Below, one piece after another: positions 26,267 to 35,860 of a stretch of 64,000 nt of DNA. The DNA is taken from the NCBI GenBank assembly GCA_963695415.1, contig CAVOGL010000007.1, forward strand, positions 62,001-126,000. The letters run 5' to 3'. Under the pieces are notes generated by a model. The model did not search any database. It was not told where the DNA came from and saw nothing but the letters and a program-made list of their open reading frames with translations. Position numbers and translations under genes: made by a program. Within the stretch, counting starts at the first letter, position 1, and each line of letters starts with the position of its first letter. Source of the stretch: CAVXWV01 sp963695415. Lineage in GTDB: Bacteria; Chloroflexota; Anaerolineae; Anaerolineales; UBA4823.

Positions 26267-26538
26267 TATATTGTCACGTGCAAAGGGAACGAGAAAGTCT
26301 TAATTAAGTTTTCACCGATTGTATCCTCCAGGATGCAGATATTGAAGCAGAGTTTCCAAATTTTTCACTGCAAATTCGTGGGAATTAGGAAGGTGCCAGG
26401 CGTCAGGTTTGTTGTAATCCCCGCCTGCCTTTTTGGGCTGGGTATTGAATAAATTGGTGTTTTTCCAATCTTCAATCATTAGGCTTGCGTAATGGTTGAC
26501 CAAACAAGTCTCGTCTGCAACGTGGTAATTTATTGATG
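26267..26538. other. Intergenic stretch without a supported gene
   Basis: Moderately AT-rich sequence between the palindromes and the ribosome site at 26539. Frames here are short, lack ribosome sites and show no recognisable motif. I see nothing further in it. Confidence 0.5.
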
Positions 26539-26553
26539 AAGGAGAGCAACAAG

Positions 26554-28128
26554 GTGTATGTCCCATTAACGCTGCAGGCTGATTACTGGACTGAATTCGA
26601 ACTGGATGATGAATATCTGGAATTTATCTATGATTTTCTCCTCGAATTAGAAACACCACTGACAGGCAGGGAGCTTGTAGCAGCATTAATCGAGGAGCGT
26701 GTCAGACGCGCCAGAACGTTCTTAGAAAACCAGCATCTTCGGGGAAACGACCAATATTTACCGATGCACTCGTACACAGTCGGTGCTGAGATTGTTTTTC
26801 CCGCTTTCGATAATCGCCGTGGGAAGGTGATATCGGAGAGGGATGGCTTCAACCCGGATGACGGGGATTTCAAAGTAATCACTGTGCAATTCAATGATAA
26901 TGAAGTGCGAGAATTTGCCACAGGTATTGAAAACCATAAGTTGAATGAACCCCCTGAAATCGATACCAATAACCCGCTACTCGATCCCATCCATGTGCTG
27001 AAGTTTTATGGAGACGATCTTGAGGAGGTTTTGGAGGAGGGGTTGGCCTCCAAGCCGGGTTTTGTGCGCATCGCGGGTCGTTGGTTCCCGCGATCTCTGT
27101 TGGTGGATATCAACGTAGGGCATTTGAACCTGGCTGAAGCTGTATTGGATATGGCAGGTGGAGGACCACTACCCACGCACCAGTTAATCCAGGAACTTGA
27201 TATACCAGAGGGGGTCAACAGGCAATTGATCGATTTTTCTATCGATCTTGCTCTCCAGGAAGATACTCGCTTTGATGAAGTCGGTCCTGCGGGAGAGGTT
27301 CTCTGGTTCCTTCATCGTCTTGAGCCAGCGGAAGTTCTCGAGACGCCCATCTATCTGCGCTACTCTGGGGCAGATTACAACAGAGATGTACTCACTCCCG
27401 AATTACTGGCTCTAGAGCGCAAGCTCGATGATGAGTTGTCGCCGATTGGAGGTCAATTCCAGGATTTGGAAAGTGTGGATGTGCCATTGATTTTCCCGCA
27501 TCTGCAAGCTGGCACATTACCGCTTTCCGCGAAGGTGAAGCACTTATTCCCTACCGCCTACGAAGCCCCGCGAATCCGTTTCATACTGGTTGACGGGGAA
27601 GACGGGACACGGTTCCCCGGTTGGGTAGTCCCTGAGAAGCGGTATATTTATGGTTTGAAAGATTGGTATGAATCTCATAACCTGATGCCGGGTAGTATTG
27701 TTGCTGTCTCTAAGGGGGAGGTGCCTGGGGAAGTTATTGTCCGGCATGAGACAAGGCGCACTCGAAGGGATTGGATAAAAACTGTCTTGGTTGGAACGGA
27801 TGGCGGTATTGTTTATGCCATGTTGAAACAGTTGATCACCGGGGTGGTGGATGAAAGAATGGGCATTGCCATTACAGATCCGGGCGCTTTGAACAATTTG
27901 TGGACTCAGAAAGATAGGGTCTCATTTGAGCGTGTGGTAGTTAATACCGTGCGCGAGTTATCCCGACTGAACACTCAAGGTCATGTGCATGCCAGCGAGC
28001 TGTATGCAGCGGTTAATATCGTCAGACGCTCCCCTCCAGGTCCCATATTGGCAGTCCTGGAAACCAATCCGGAGTTTGTTCATGTCGGTGACCTGCATTA
28101 TCGTTTTCAGGATACGGAGGGCAGGTAG
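26554..28128 (+). CDS. Conserved-style large protein of unknown function
   Basis: About 525 residues, hydrophilic, without signal peptide or membrane segment. The GTG start at 26554 is chosen for AAGGAG at 26539-26544. I recognise no family. Visible are an N-terminal helical region (ELVAALIEERVRRARTFLE), a short beta domain (EIVFPAFDNRRGKVISERDG, about 85-105) resembling a small barrel, and a C-terminal helical domain. The gene is directly followed (8 bases) by a 144-residue gene, and the two look like one unit. Several segments read like degenerate winged-helix repeats (LTGRELVAALIEE, LPTHQLIQEL), so a DNA- or RNA-linked role is possible. Confidence 0.6.
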   Translation: MYVPLTLQADYWTEFELDDEYLEFIYDFLLELETPLTGRELVAALIEERVRRARTFLENQHLRGNDQYLPMHSYTVGAEIVFPAFDNRRGKVISERDGFNPDDGDFKVITVQFNDNEVREFATGIENHKLNEPPEIDTNNPLLDPIHVLKFYGDDLEEVLEEGLASKPGFVRIAGRWFPRSLLVDINVGHLNLAEAVLDMAGGGPLPTHQLIQELDIPEGVNRQLIDFSIDLALQEDTRFDEVGPAGEVLWFLHRLEPAEVLETPIYLRYSGADYNRDVLTPELLALERKLDDELSPIGGQFQDLESVDVPLIFPHLQAGTLPLSAKVKHLFPTAYEAPRIRFILVDGEDGTRFPGWVVPEKRYIYGLKDWYESHNLMPGSIVAVSKGEVPGEVIVRHETRRTRRDWIKTVLVGTDGGIVYAMLKQLITGVVDERMGIAITDPGALNNLWTQKDRVSFERVVVNTVRELSRLNTQGHVHASELYAAVNIVRRSPPGPILAVLETNPEFVHVGDLHYRFQDTEGR

Positions 28129-28136
28129 GAGATATT

Positions 28137-28571
28137 ATGAGTGAAATCCGAAGATCCAGCCTGGTAAAACCCACTTTAAACACCCGCTACCATATTGATT
28201 ATGAATGGTGGCAGAATAACGACCGAGATTGGCACGTTTATCTTAAAGGGTTACTCTGCAGCGAGCATCAATCCCTTTTTGGCGATCAGGAGAGCTCAGT
28301 CATGGTCGATTGGATCGATCCGGAAACGGCAGAAGTTCAGCGAGTTGATGGCATCCAACACGCATTGTTCAGTCATTGCGCGCTGCTTCCGGAATTCAGA
28401 TCCCAGCACATGCCTATGGTTGATACTGTTTTTCGAATTTTCTTGACCAACGGGAATTCACCTCTCACTCCTGAAGAACTCGCTACCGAAACGGGTAAAG
28501 ACGCCAGGATGATTCTGAAGACGTTTTCCGGGTTGCGTACTTACAAAGGCATCCGACCTGTAATCGAGTAA
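28137..28571 (+). CDS. Unknown protein paired with the preceding gene
   Basis: The 144-residue protein has a basic N-terminus, a central region rich in Trp and acidic residues (IDYEWWQNNDRDWHVYL), and a C-terminal helix-turn-helix-like segment (SPLTPEELATETGKDARMILKTF, about 107-129). AGGAG precedes the ATG, and the gap to the larger gene is eight bases. No family recognised. The C-terminal segment would fit a winged-helix or sigma-like DNA-binding unit, by pattern only. Confidence 0.6.
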   Translation: MSEIRRSSLVKPTLNTRYHIDYEWWQNNDRDWHVYLKGLLCSEHQSLFGDQESSVMVDWIDPETAEVQRVDGIQHALFSHCALLPEFRSQHMPMVDTVFRIFLTNGNSPLTPEELATETGKDARMILKTFSGLRTYKGIRPVIE

Positions 28572-28587
28572 AATAGGTGTGATTGTT

Positions 28588-28663
28588 GCCCCTGTAGCTC
28601 AAAGGATAGAGCAGGTGCCTTCTAAGCACAAGGTTGTGGGTTCGAGTCCTACCAGGGGCGCCA
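28588..28663 (+). tRNA. tRNA-Arg (anticodon UCU), CCA encoded
   Basis: The acceptor arm GCCCCTG pairs with CAGGGGC (28653-28659). The D-arm TAGCTCAAAGGATAGAGC, the anticodon loop CTTCTAA (anticodon TCT) and the T-arm with GGTTCGAGTCC-type loop are all present. The 3' CCA is genomically encoded. The top pair of the anticodon stem looks mismatched (G-A), otherwise the cloverleaf is regular. Confidence 0.95.
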
Positions 28664-28669
28664 GATATA

Positions 28670-28747
28670 ATGGGATTGGATGAACTTTTTGAAAAAGCTT
28701 CCCCTCACGTTCGAGAAAAGGATTTTGATGGGCAGCGTTATTTGTGA
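28670..28747 (+). CDS. Possible 25-codon leader ORF between tRNA-Arg and hsp20
   Basis: ATG 28670 opens a 25-residue frame (MGLDELFEKASPHVREKDF...) that ends with TGA three bases before the hsp20 ATG. The peptide is helical and charged. No clear ribosome site is visible upstream, since the tRNA ends at 28663. It could be a translationally coupled leader for hsp20-lon, or chance. Confidence 0.3.
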   Translation: MGLDELFEKASPHVREKDFDGQRYL

Positions 28748-28750
28748 GGA

Positions 28751-29080
28751 ATGGCTATGAAGCCTTTGATGTGGCAGCCACCGACGGATGTTTTTGAGTC
28801 TGAAGATTCTGTTGTCGTGCGCGTGGAGATCGCAGGGATGCTGGAGGAAGATTTCACTGTGGAGTTGGATGGACGTAACTTAACCGTGAGAGGTTCACGC
28901 TCTGACCCCCCTGAGCGCAGGGCATATCACCAGATGGAGATCCGCTTTGGGGATTTTTTGGTCGAGATTGAGCTTCCCATCTCTGTATCCATGGACAATG
29001 CGGTTGCGGGATATTCAAATGGATTCCTGGTCATACGCCTTCCCAAATCTAAACCACGGCAAATCTCAATTCATGATTGA
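28751..29080 (+). CDS. Hsp20 / alpha-crystallin small heat-shock protein
   Basis: The 109-residue protein is almost entirely the alpha-crystallin domain: PPTDVFESEDSVVVRVEIAGM, then LTVRGSR and YHQMEIRFGDF, with the closing strand NGFLVIRLPK. It holds unfolding proteins for refolding or degradation. TGAGG lies upstream of ATG 28751. It is followed by lon with 23 bases between, a sensible proteostasis pair. Confidence 0.92.
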   Translation: MAMKPLMWQPPTDVFESEDSVVVRVEIAGMLEEDFTVELDGRNLTVRGSRSDPPERRAYHQMEIRFGDFLVEIELPISVSMDNAVAGYSNGFLVIRLPKSKPRQISIHD

Positions 29081-29103
29081 ATCGAATTGGGTTGAGGAGT
29101 AAT

Positions 29104-31709
29104 ATGCCAGCATCGCGTTGGAACAGTGATATGCAAGAATTTATTGATTGGTTGGATGAAATGAACGATACTCTGGATGAATACTTTGCTCATCCGATTA
29201 TCCCTCGCTTGATCGGTGAGGATGATGATGAAGAAGATTCTGAAGAGGGCATGTCCACAATTGAGGATGATCAGATCCCTTCCGTCTTGCCTATCCTACC
29301 TTTGAGGGGACTGGTAGTGTACCCGCAAACGGCTGTGCCACTGACAATTGGTCAACCGCGTTCCATCCGTTTGGTTGACGAGGTGATGGAAGGCGATGAG
29401 CGCCTGATCGGCATGGTTGCGGCTAAAGATCCTGAGCTCGAAACACCTGGTCCTGAGGACCTTTATTCTGTGGGTACAGTTTGCATGGTTCACAGGATGT
29501 TCCGAGCGCCAGATGGAACCATCCGCCTTGTCGTCCAGGGGTTGACTAGATTCAGGCTTGTTGAATTCGTCCAGCATGACCCCTATCTGAAAGCTGAGAT
29601 CGAAGCGATCCCAGAAATCATCGAGAGTGGTCTTGAATTGGAGGCAATGGCGCGCAATGCTCGTCAGCAGTTTGAGCATATTGCCGAGATGATCCCTTCC
29701 ATTCCACGTGAATTAGTCTCGTCCGTCACCGGGATCGAAGATCCACTTCAAACCGTCTATACCATCGCTAATTTCCAACGCATGGATTTGAATGTGGCTC
29801 AAGAGCTTCTGGAAATGGATTCAGCCGATAAGAAACTGCACCAGTTGGTCACCATCCTTGCCCGTGAAGTTGAGATGCTGGAAATAGGGCAAAAAATCCA
29901 GAATGAAGCCAGGTCGGAGATCGATAAGGTACAACGTGAGTATTTTCTACGCGAGCAGCTGAAAGCCATCCAGCGCGAGCTGGGTGATGGCGATGAACAA
30001 TCTGCTGAGGTGGAAGAATTTCGTAAAAAGATCGAAGCGGCAGAGATGCAAGATGAGGCGTTGAAGCAATCCAAGAGAGAGCTGGACCGTTTAAGCCGCC
30101 TTCCAACAGCAGCCGCGGAGTATGGGGTGATCCGCACCTACCTGGATTGGTTGGTCTCTTTGCCCTGGAATAAAGCCACTGAAGACAGCCTGGACATCGG
30201 TCATGCCAGGGAGGTGCTGGATCAGGACCATTATGGGCTTGAGGATGTGAAAGAACGCATCCTTGAGTTCCTTGCTGTAAGGAAATTGCGCCAGGAGAGA
30301 GCGGAGGAACTCAGCAAGGAACCAGGGGATGAAATCCGCAAGGTGCGCGAGGGGGTTATCTTATGCTTCGTGGGTCCGCCAGGTGTGGGCAAAACATCCC
30401 TTGGGCGGTCGATCGCCCGGGCGATGGATAGGAAATTTGTACGCACATCCTTAGGAGGGATGAGGGATGAAGCCGAGATCCGTGGTCACCGGCGGACCTA
30501 TATAGGCGCATTACCTGGAAGGATCATACAATCGCTACGCAGGATCGAGTCTAACAATCCCGTGTTCATGCTTGATGAGGTGGATAAACTTGTTTTTGAT
30601 TTCCATGGTGATCCTGCTTCAGCCTTGCTTGAAGTACTCGATCCTGAGCAAAACCGCGAATTCCGCGACCACTACCTCGAGGTACCTTTTGATTTATCTC
30701 AGGTGATGTTTATCACAACCGCCAACTTCCTCGAGCCAATCCCTGGACCGCTGCGCGACCGTATGGAGATCATCCAGCTTTCCGGTTACACAGAAAATGA
30801 GAAAATCGCCATTGCTCGGGGTTACCTCGTTCCCAGGCAGCTTCTGGAGAATGGTTTGCGTGCGGAAGAAGTGCAGTTCAACGAGGATGGATTAAAAAAA
30901 TCATCCGTTCCTACACCAGGGAAGCAGGTGTAAGGAACCTGGAAAGGGAGATTGGCAGCGTCTGCCGGAAGATTGTCACGCAAATCGCGGAGGGTACTAC
31001 CGAGAAGGTTATTGTCGATGCTGACAAGGTAACCGAATTACTGGGTCGCCAGCGGTTTTTTGGCAGTGAAGAAATTGCTGAACGGACTTCTATACCCGGT
31101 GTTGCGACTGGTTTGAGTGTCACCCCATTTGGCGGGGAAGTGCTGTTCATCGAGGCAACAAGTATGCCGGGAGGCAAGGGTTTCCAAATTACCGGGTCTG
31201 TGGGCAACGTAATGCAAGAATCAGCCCAGGCAGCCCTGTCTTATGTGCGTTCGCGGGCGGCTAAGTTAGGTTTGGATAATGAGTTTTTCGCAAAATCAGA
31301 TATTCACCTTCACGTTCCTGCTGGTGCCCAGCCTAAGGACGGACCCTCAGCCGGTGTAACCATTGCTACAGCTCTTGTCTCGTTGATTTCAGGAAGACCA
31401 GTAAAACCAGAAGTTGGCATGACGGGGGAGATAACATTGCGCGGACAGGTCATGCCTGTAGGTGGGATCAAAGAGAAAGTTCTTGCAGCGCATCGATCAG
31501 GAATAACCAGGGTGATCCTGCCCCTGCGTAATGAACCTGATCTGGATGACCTGCCTGAAGAAGTACGAGAGAAGATCGAATTCATTTTCGCTGAAAATGT
31601 AGATGAGGTCATTGAAAACGCTCTTGAAATGGGAGAAGCCCTCACAAAGGGAGATATCCTTGTAGAGGGTGAAGAATTAGAAGCAAGCAGCCAGGCAGTT
31701 ACCGCCTGA
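29104..31709 (+). CDS. lon: ATP-dependent protease Lon (one frameshift at an A7 run)
   Basis: Lon degrades damaged and regulatory proteins. Order: an acidic N-terminal extension (about 1-60), the LON substrate domain (LPILPLRGLVVYPQ), coiled coil, AAA+ module with Walker A GPPGVGKT (about 424) and Walker B, then the protease domain with catalytic Ser in KDGPSAGV and Lys in GGIKEKVLAA. ATG 29104 follows TTGAGGAG. The frame breaks at 30894-30900 (seven A): reading one base back continues as IIRSYTREAGVRNLEREIG, the standard Lon sequence. Without correction the product would stop at 30933 and lack the protease domain. A missing A is likeliest; -1 slippage is the alternative. Confidence 0.93.
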
Positions 31710-31729
31710 AGCTGAAGAAATAAGGAAAT

Positions 31730-33518
31730 ATGGCAAAGAAAAGAAACACAGATACTCGAAAATGGTATTCCATGGATTTACATATCCATACGCCTGCTTC
31801 GAGTGATTTTCAGGAAAGTGGAGTCACTTTCCTGGATATTCTCAAACGGTTTGAAAACCGGGGTGTTGAGATCGCAGCATTTACTGACCACAATACCATT
31901 GACGGCTACCGAAAATTAATGGAGGAAATTCACCAACTCGAACTGCTGGAAAACCTCAACCGGATTATGCCCGAAGAAAAAAGCAAGCTGACGGAATATC
32001 GGCGGCTGCTGAAGAAGATTTTACTGTTGCCGGGTTTTGAGTTCACGGCAACCTTTGGATTTCACATTATCGGCGTTTTTTCACCGGATACGCCCTTACG
32101 TGATATTGAACACATCCTCATTGATTTGAGGATTTCCTACCGATCAACTGGATGAAGGCTCAGCGACCGTCGGGGCAACTTCGGATGTGCTGACAGCATA
32201 CCGGCGCATCGCTGATGCGGGTGGGTTGGTGATTGCAGCACATGCCAATTCAACCAATGGGGTTGCCATGCGTGGATTTCGCTTTGGGGGTCAAACCAAG
32301 ATCGCTTATACACAAGATCCCAATCTGCATGCCCTTGAAGTCACTGACCTGGAGAAGAAAGGTGCTGGTTCGACATCGGCGTTTTTCAGCGGTAAAAAGC
32401 CCGAATATCCGCGCCGCATGCACTGCATTCAAGGATCCGATTCGCACCGTCTGACGACTGACAACCAGCGAAAGAAGAATCCTGGTGTCGGTGACAGGAC
32501 AACGGATGTTTTCCTGCCAGAGGTCAGTTTCACCGCTCTACGTTCATTATTCATGTCTAATGATTTTGCTCTTACACGGCCTCACCAGCAAACGACAGAA
32601 CCGGCTGTGGATTATATTCGCCAGGCACGCGACGAAGGCGCTAACATAGTCCAGGATTTTCACGAGAGTATGACCGTGAGAGGCGGCAGGCGATATGCCC
32701 TCATCTCTGATGTATGTGCGTTTGCGAATACCAATGGAGGGACTGTTTTTGTGGGCATTTCGTCTGATCCCAAGCAGCCCGTTGCTGGTGTTGCCGATAT
32801 CCGCGGCTCCATCAGCCAGCTAGAGAAAGATCTTGACGAACGTATCAGCCCGCCATTGGAATGCAGTATCGACTCCCAGGAGACTGGTGGGAAGAGCATC
32901 CTGCGCATCCTGGTGCCACGCGGGGAAGATCCGCCTTATGCGGTCGATGACAGTAAAATTTACATTCGCTCCGAAGCAGAAACCAACATGGCTGTGCGCG
33001 ACGAGATTGTTGGTCTGGTCATGCGCAATTCCCGTATTTCGGTCAAAACGGATGCCAGTGAAACTCCATTGCTTGCGAATGAGCCTGACACCACATCCGA
33101 GGGGGCTGACGAATTCTGCATCGAAGATTTACCAGGAGATGACCTGGAGGTGCGTGCACCACGCACAGGAGTGGAGGTAGTCTGTGTGGAGGAGCGCACA
33201 AAAGGTAAGATCTACACTTTGAAGGATTTGCGTAATGGGAACGTGGTTAACAATGTAACCCGGTCTTCCGCCCGCAGACTCTGGCATTATGCCATTACAA
33301 CTTTCAATGGGCTACCGGATGACGTGAGCAAGGCGAATGTTACCTGGCAGGGTGACCTGGGTATTATGAAAGATTATAAGCAGGGAAACAACCGACGCTT
33401 CGATCTCATTCAACGCCAGGGGGAGGCGTTCCATTATTATTTTGGTGTCACTGAAGACGGCATTCATGGTCCCTGGCGGGAACTTGTAGGTCTGGATGGC
33501 GGGTTAGAGGAAGATTAG
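31730..33518 (+). CDS. PHP-domain protein fused to an AlbA_2 (Schlafen-type) domain (one frameshift)
   Basis: The N-terminal PHP metal-hydrolase domain has DLHIHTPAS (about 16-24) and FTDHNTIDG (about 54-62), and further His in HANSTNG and a late GSDSHR. From about residue 300, YIRQARDEGANIVQDFHESM to FANTNGGTVFVGIS matches the divergent ATP-binding AlbA_2 domain (COG2865). A C-terminal domain of about 120 residues is unknown. The frame breaks at TTT 32133-32135: removing one T joins LIDLRIPTDQLDEGSATVG without loss. The fusion combines a phosphoesterase-type domain with a nucleotide- or nucleic-acid-related one. Its role is unknown. Confidence 0.78.
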
Positions 33519-33520
33519 GT

Positions 33521-33958
33521 TTGGGAGGCAGCCCACAGCCACTCAACATTCGACCATTTAAATATCCTGACGATTATCCGGCAGCCTTTCAATTGTGGGG
33601 AGATGCTGGATCTGGAGTTCATCTCAGTCCTTCCGATACGCCCGAGGAAATCCAGAAAAAACTCGAACGTGATCCTGACCTTTTCCTGGTTGCTGTCATT
33701 GAAGGTCAGCTAATCGGTACTGTCATAGGAGGATTCGATGGGCGTCGCGGCATCGTTTATCACCTGGTTACACATCCTGATTTTCGCGGTGAAGGTGTGG
33801 GCAGTTCCTTGATGGAAGAGGTTGAAAGACGGTTGAAAGAAAAAGGCTGTATCCGCTGTTATTTGATGGTGACGCCTGATAATGATTATGCCATGAGCTT
33901 CTATGAATCACGCGGATGGGAAAAGTTGAACATCCTCCCATTCGCCAAGAATTTTTAA
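33521..33958 (+). CDS. GNAT-family N-acetyltransferase
   Basis: The 145-residue protein contains the acetyl-CoA loop HPDFRGEGVGSSLMEEVE (about 83-100, RxxGxG motif) and the C-terminal YESRGWEKL strand typical of small GNAT enzymes (RimI-like style). The start is TTG 33521, just after the PHP gene. The substrate (protein N-terminus, amino acid or antibiotic) cannot be read. Confidence 0.85.
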   Translation: MGGSPQPLNIRPFKYPDDYPAAFQLWGDAGSGVHLSPSDTPEEIQKKLERDPDLFLVAVIEGQLIGTVIGGFDGRRGIVYHLVTHPDFRGEGVGSSLMEEVERRLKEKGCIRCYLMVTPDNDYAMSFYESRGWEKLNILPFAKNF

Positions 33959-33978
33959 AAATATACCTGGATAAGACT

Positions 33979-35115
33979 ATGACCTGGTCGATTGTGATGC
34001 ATCGCGGGATAGAATTCATTCTGTTATACCTGAGCGTCTTCCTGGTACCTTTAGTTTTTTCTGAAACAAACCCATTTTTTCAAGATATTGCGGATTTATC
34101 AACTCGGGATTGTGAAGAACTGGCAGAATTGTTCTTCGGCAATCCAGATTGGTCTGATAAGTTGGCAAATCCGGTTCTGGAGAGTGAAACCCAGGTTGAA
34201 GAGATGGTGTCTGAAGTAGTGATTTTAGTTGGCTGCATTGAAAATATCGATTCGGTGTCAATAACTGATAAGCAAACCTTCAGTTTCTTGAGCGGATTGT
34301 TCCTTGAGTTTGTTGTTGAAGACCCTGTTTTTGGATCGGAAACGAGACAGATGCTGGTGGATCTCGGGAAATCTGACGATCCTGCTGTTAAGAAGATGCG
34401 CGATGAAGTCGGACTACCACCCCCTGCAGGATACATTTTCATTCGTTTTTATCCATCTGTGCAAGATATGCCCAAGGCAATACAAGAGATATTTGCATCA
34501 AAGTCTGTTTCAGGCGCGACAATCTTCTCTCGTTATATTGCCATTTTGAACGAAGAAAAACCGGTTTGGCAGCTGCAAGCCTTGGAAAACATCTTGCTGC
34601 CCAAAACCGTATCGCATGAATTAGTGCATGCTTATGTGAATGCAAGCCAAAAACCTGGGAGTAGACAGGACTTACCCGTCTGGTTCCAAGAAGGCTTAGC
34701 GACCTATTTCAGTGGGAGCACAATAGAACATATTTACATGACACCTGAATTTAAGCTCGTATCGACATCGCCTCAAGAATATGTACAGTTCGATCTTAAT
34801 TTCAGGTACCTTGAAAGAATGCATGGCAGTCAGCGCCTGTACGAGTTGATTCATGGTGCTCTAAAAGAAGTCGATGCCTCGGTTGTTTACAGGGATTTGG
34901 GTATTTCCGGTTTGGAGCAATTGTCTACTTTGGCATTATCCTGGAGGAAACGCTCAAATATTAATAGGATGATCGTGGGAATAGTTTTTCTTGCATTAAC
35001 GGCAATATTGCTTTATCGGCGCTTGCCTGAAATACGCTGTGAAAATTGTGGTTACACCGGGAAGAGAAAAGATTTCACAGACTCTCGCTGTCCTGAATGT
35101 CACCAATTTATTTAA
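33979..35115 (+). CDS. Membrane metallopeptidase (HExxH, gluzincin-like) with C-terminal zinc ribbon
   Basis: The protein begins with a hydrophobic signal/anchor (about 8-26). The catalytic zinc site is SHELVHAY (about 210-217) with a downstream FQEGLATYF supplying the third ligand Glu, as in peptidase-MA/M1-like gluzincins. Near the C-terminus a transmembrane helix (about 330-348) is followed by a short zinc ribbon, CENCGYTGK ... CPEC. The catalytic part would be outside the membrane and the ribbon inside. I chose ATG 33979 because an upstream in-frame ATG at 33916 overlaps the acetyltransferase. No family name is certain. Confidence 0.7.
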   Translation: MTWSIVMHRGIEFILLYLSVFLVPLVFSETNPFFQDIADLSTRDCEELAELFFGNPDWSDKLANPVLESETQVEEMVSEVVILVGCIENIDSVSITDKQTFSFLSGLFLEFVVEDPVFGSETRQMLVDLGKSDDPAVKKMRDEVGLPPPAGYIFIRFYPSVQDMPKAIQEIFASKSVSGATIFSRYIAILNEEKPVWQLQALENILLPKTVSHELVHAYVNASQKPGSRQDLPVWFQEGLATYFSGSTIEHIYMTPEFKLVSTSPQEYVQFDLNFRYLERMHGSQRLYELIHGALKEVDASVVYRDLGISGLEQLSTLALSWRKRSNINRMIVGIVFLALTAILLYRRLPEIRCENCGYTGKRKDFTDSRCPECHQFI

Positions 35116-35261
35116 ATTTAAACTTTAGTTGTCCAAATTTTCCCTTATAATAATCGATGACTTGCCTTGTTATCCTTGCAGACATCAAAGTGATTTTGAT
35201 CTGATGAGGTTTCTATGTTATCGAATCATGAGCTAATTTCAATCTGTATGGTTGTTCATGT

Positions 35262-35627
35262 ATGAAGTTGATTAATGGGATGTATGTGATTGCGGTCAAC
35301 GATTTACTCAAATCCGCATACTTCTACCGAGACTGCCTCGGTTTTACAATCGAAGAAATTGGTGATGAAGGTTGGCGTATCTTTCGTAAAGATGAAATTG
35401 CCATCATGGCAGGAAATTGCCCGGACGCCGTCCCAGCCAGTGAGTTGGGTGACCATTCTTATTTCGCCTATATCGGTGTACAAGATATTGACTCGTATTA
35501 CCAGTTTGTTAAAGAAAAGGGTGTGCGCATCCGTAAAACTTTGCGAGATGAGCCCTGGGGTATGCGCGAATTTGCTGTCCAGACTGTGGACGGTCACCGG
35601 ATCATGTTTGGTAGCAGTATCGATTAA
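35262..35627 (+). CDS. VOC (glyoxalase/bleomycin-resistance) family protein
   Basis: The 121-residue single-domain VOC protein shows the paired beta-alpha-beta-beta-beta pattern: AVNDLLKSAYFYRDCLGF near the start and YIGVQDIDSYYQFVKEKG in the second half, ending in TVDGHRIMFG. The first metal-ligand position is not His, as in many VOC members of unknown substrate. The 146-base gap upstream holds a TATAAT near 35151. Confidence 0.8.
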   Translation: MKLINGMYVIAVNDLLKSAYFYRDCLGFTIEEIGDEGWRIFRKDEIAIMAGNCPDAVPASELGDHSYFAYIGVQDIDSYYQFVKEKGVRIRKTLRDEPWGMREFAVQTVDGHRIMFGSSID

Positions 35628-35647
35628 TTCCATGCATTTGTCTCGAT

Positions 35648-35860
35648 ATGCAAGATCACAGGCAAAAAACTGAGCGAAACCTGCTGTTGGGTGGCGTCAT
35701 CATCCTGGTTCTGCTGGGCGGAGGGATGATCTGGTTCAATTATGGAGGATCGGCGTTCGCTGTGGCAATGCTGTGTTTTGGTGGTGGAGCAGCTTTACTT
35801 TTACTAGTATATTTAATTTTACGGTTGATTGAATGGCTCAGCAGGATGGGTGAAGGATGA
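35648..35860 (+). CDS. Small two-helix membrane protein, unknown function
   Basis: The 70-residue protein has a charged N-terminus and two hydrophobic helices (about 12-30 and 37-60) with many Gly residues. It overlaps the mogA start by four bases (ATGA), indicating coupled translation. No family recognised. Confidence 0.55.
   Translation: MQDHRQKTERNLLLGGVIILVLLGGGMIWFNYGGSAFAVAMLCFGGGAALLLLVYLILRLIEWLSRMGEG

Noticed and set aside
33916..33978. Upstream ATG for the metallopeptidase
   Set aside because: It lies within the acetyltransferase gene and lacks a ribosome site; the signal-anchor begins after ATG 33979.
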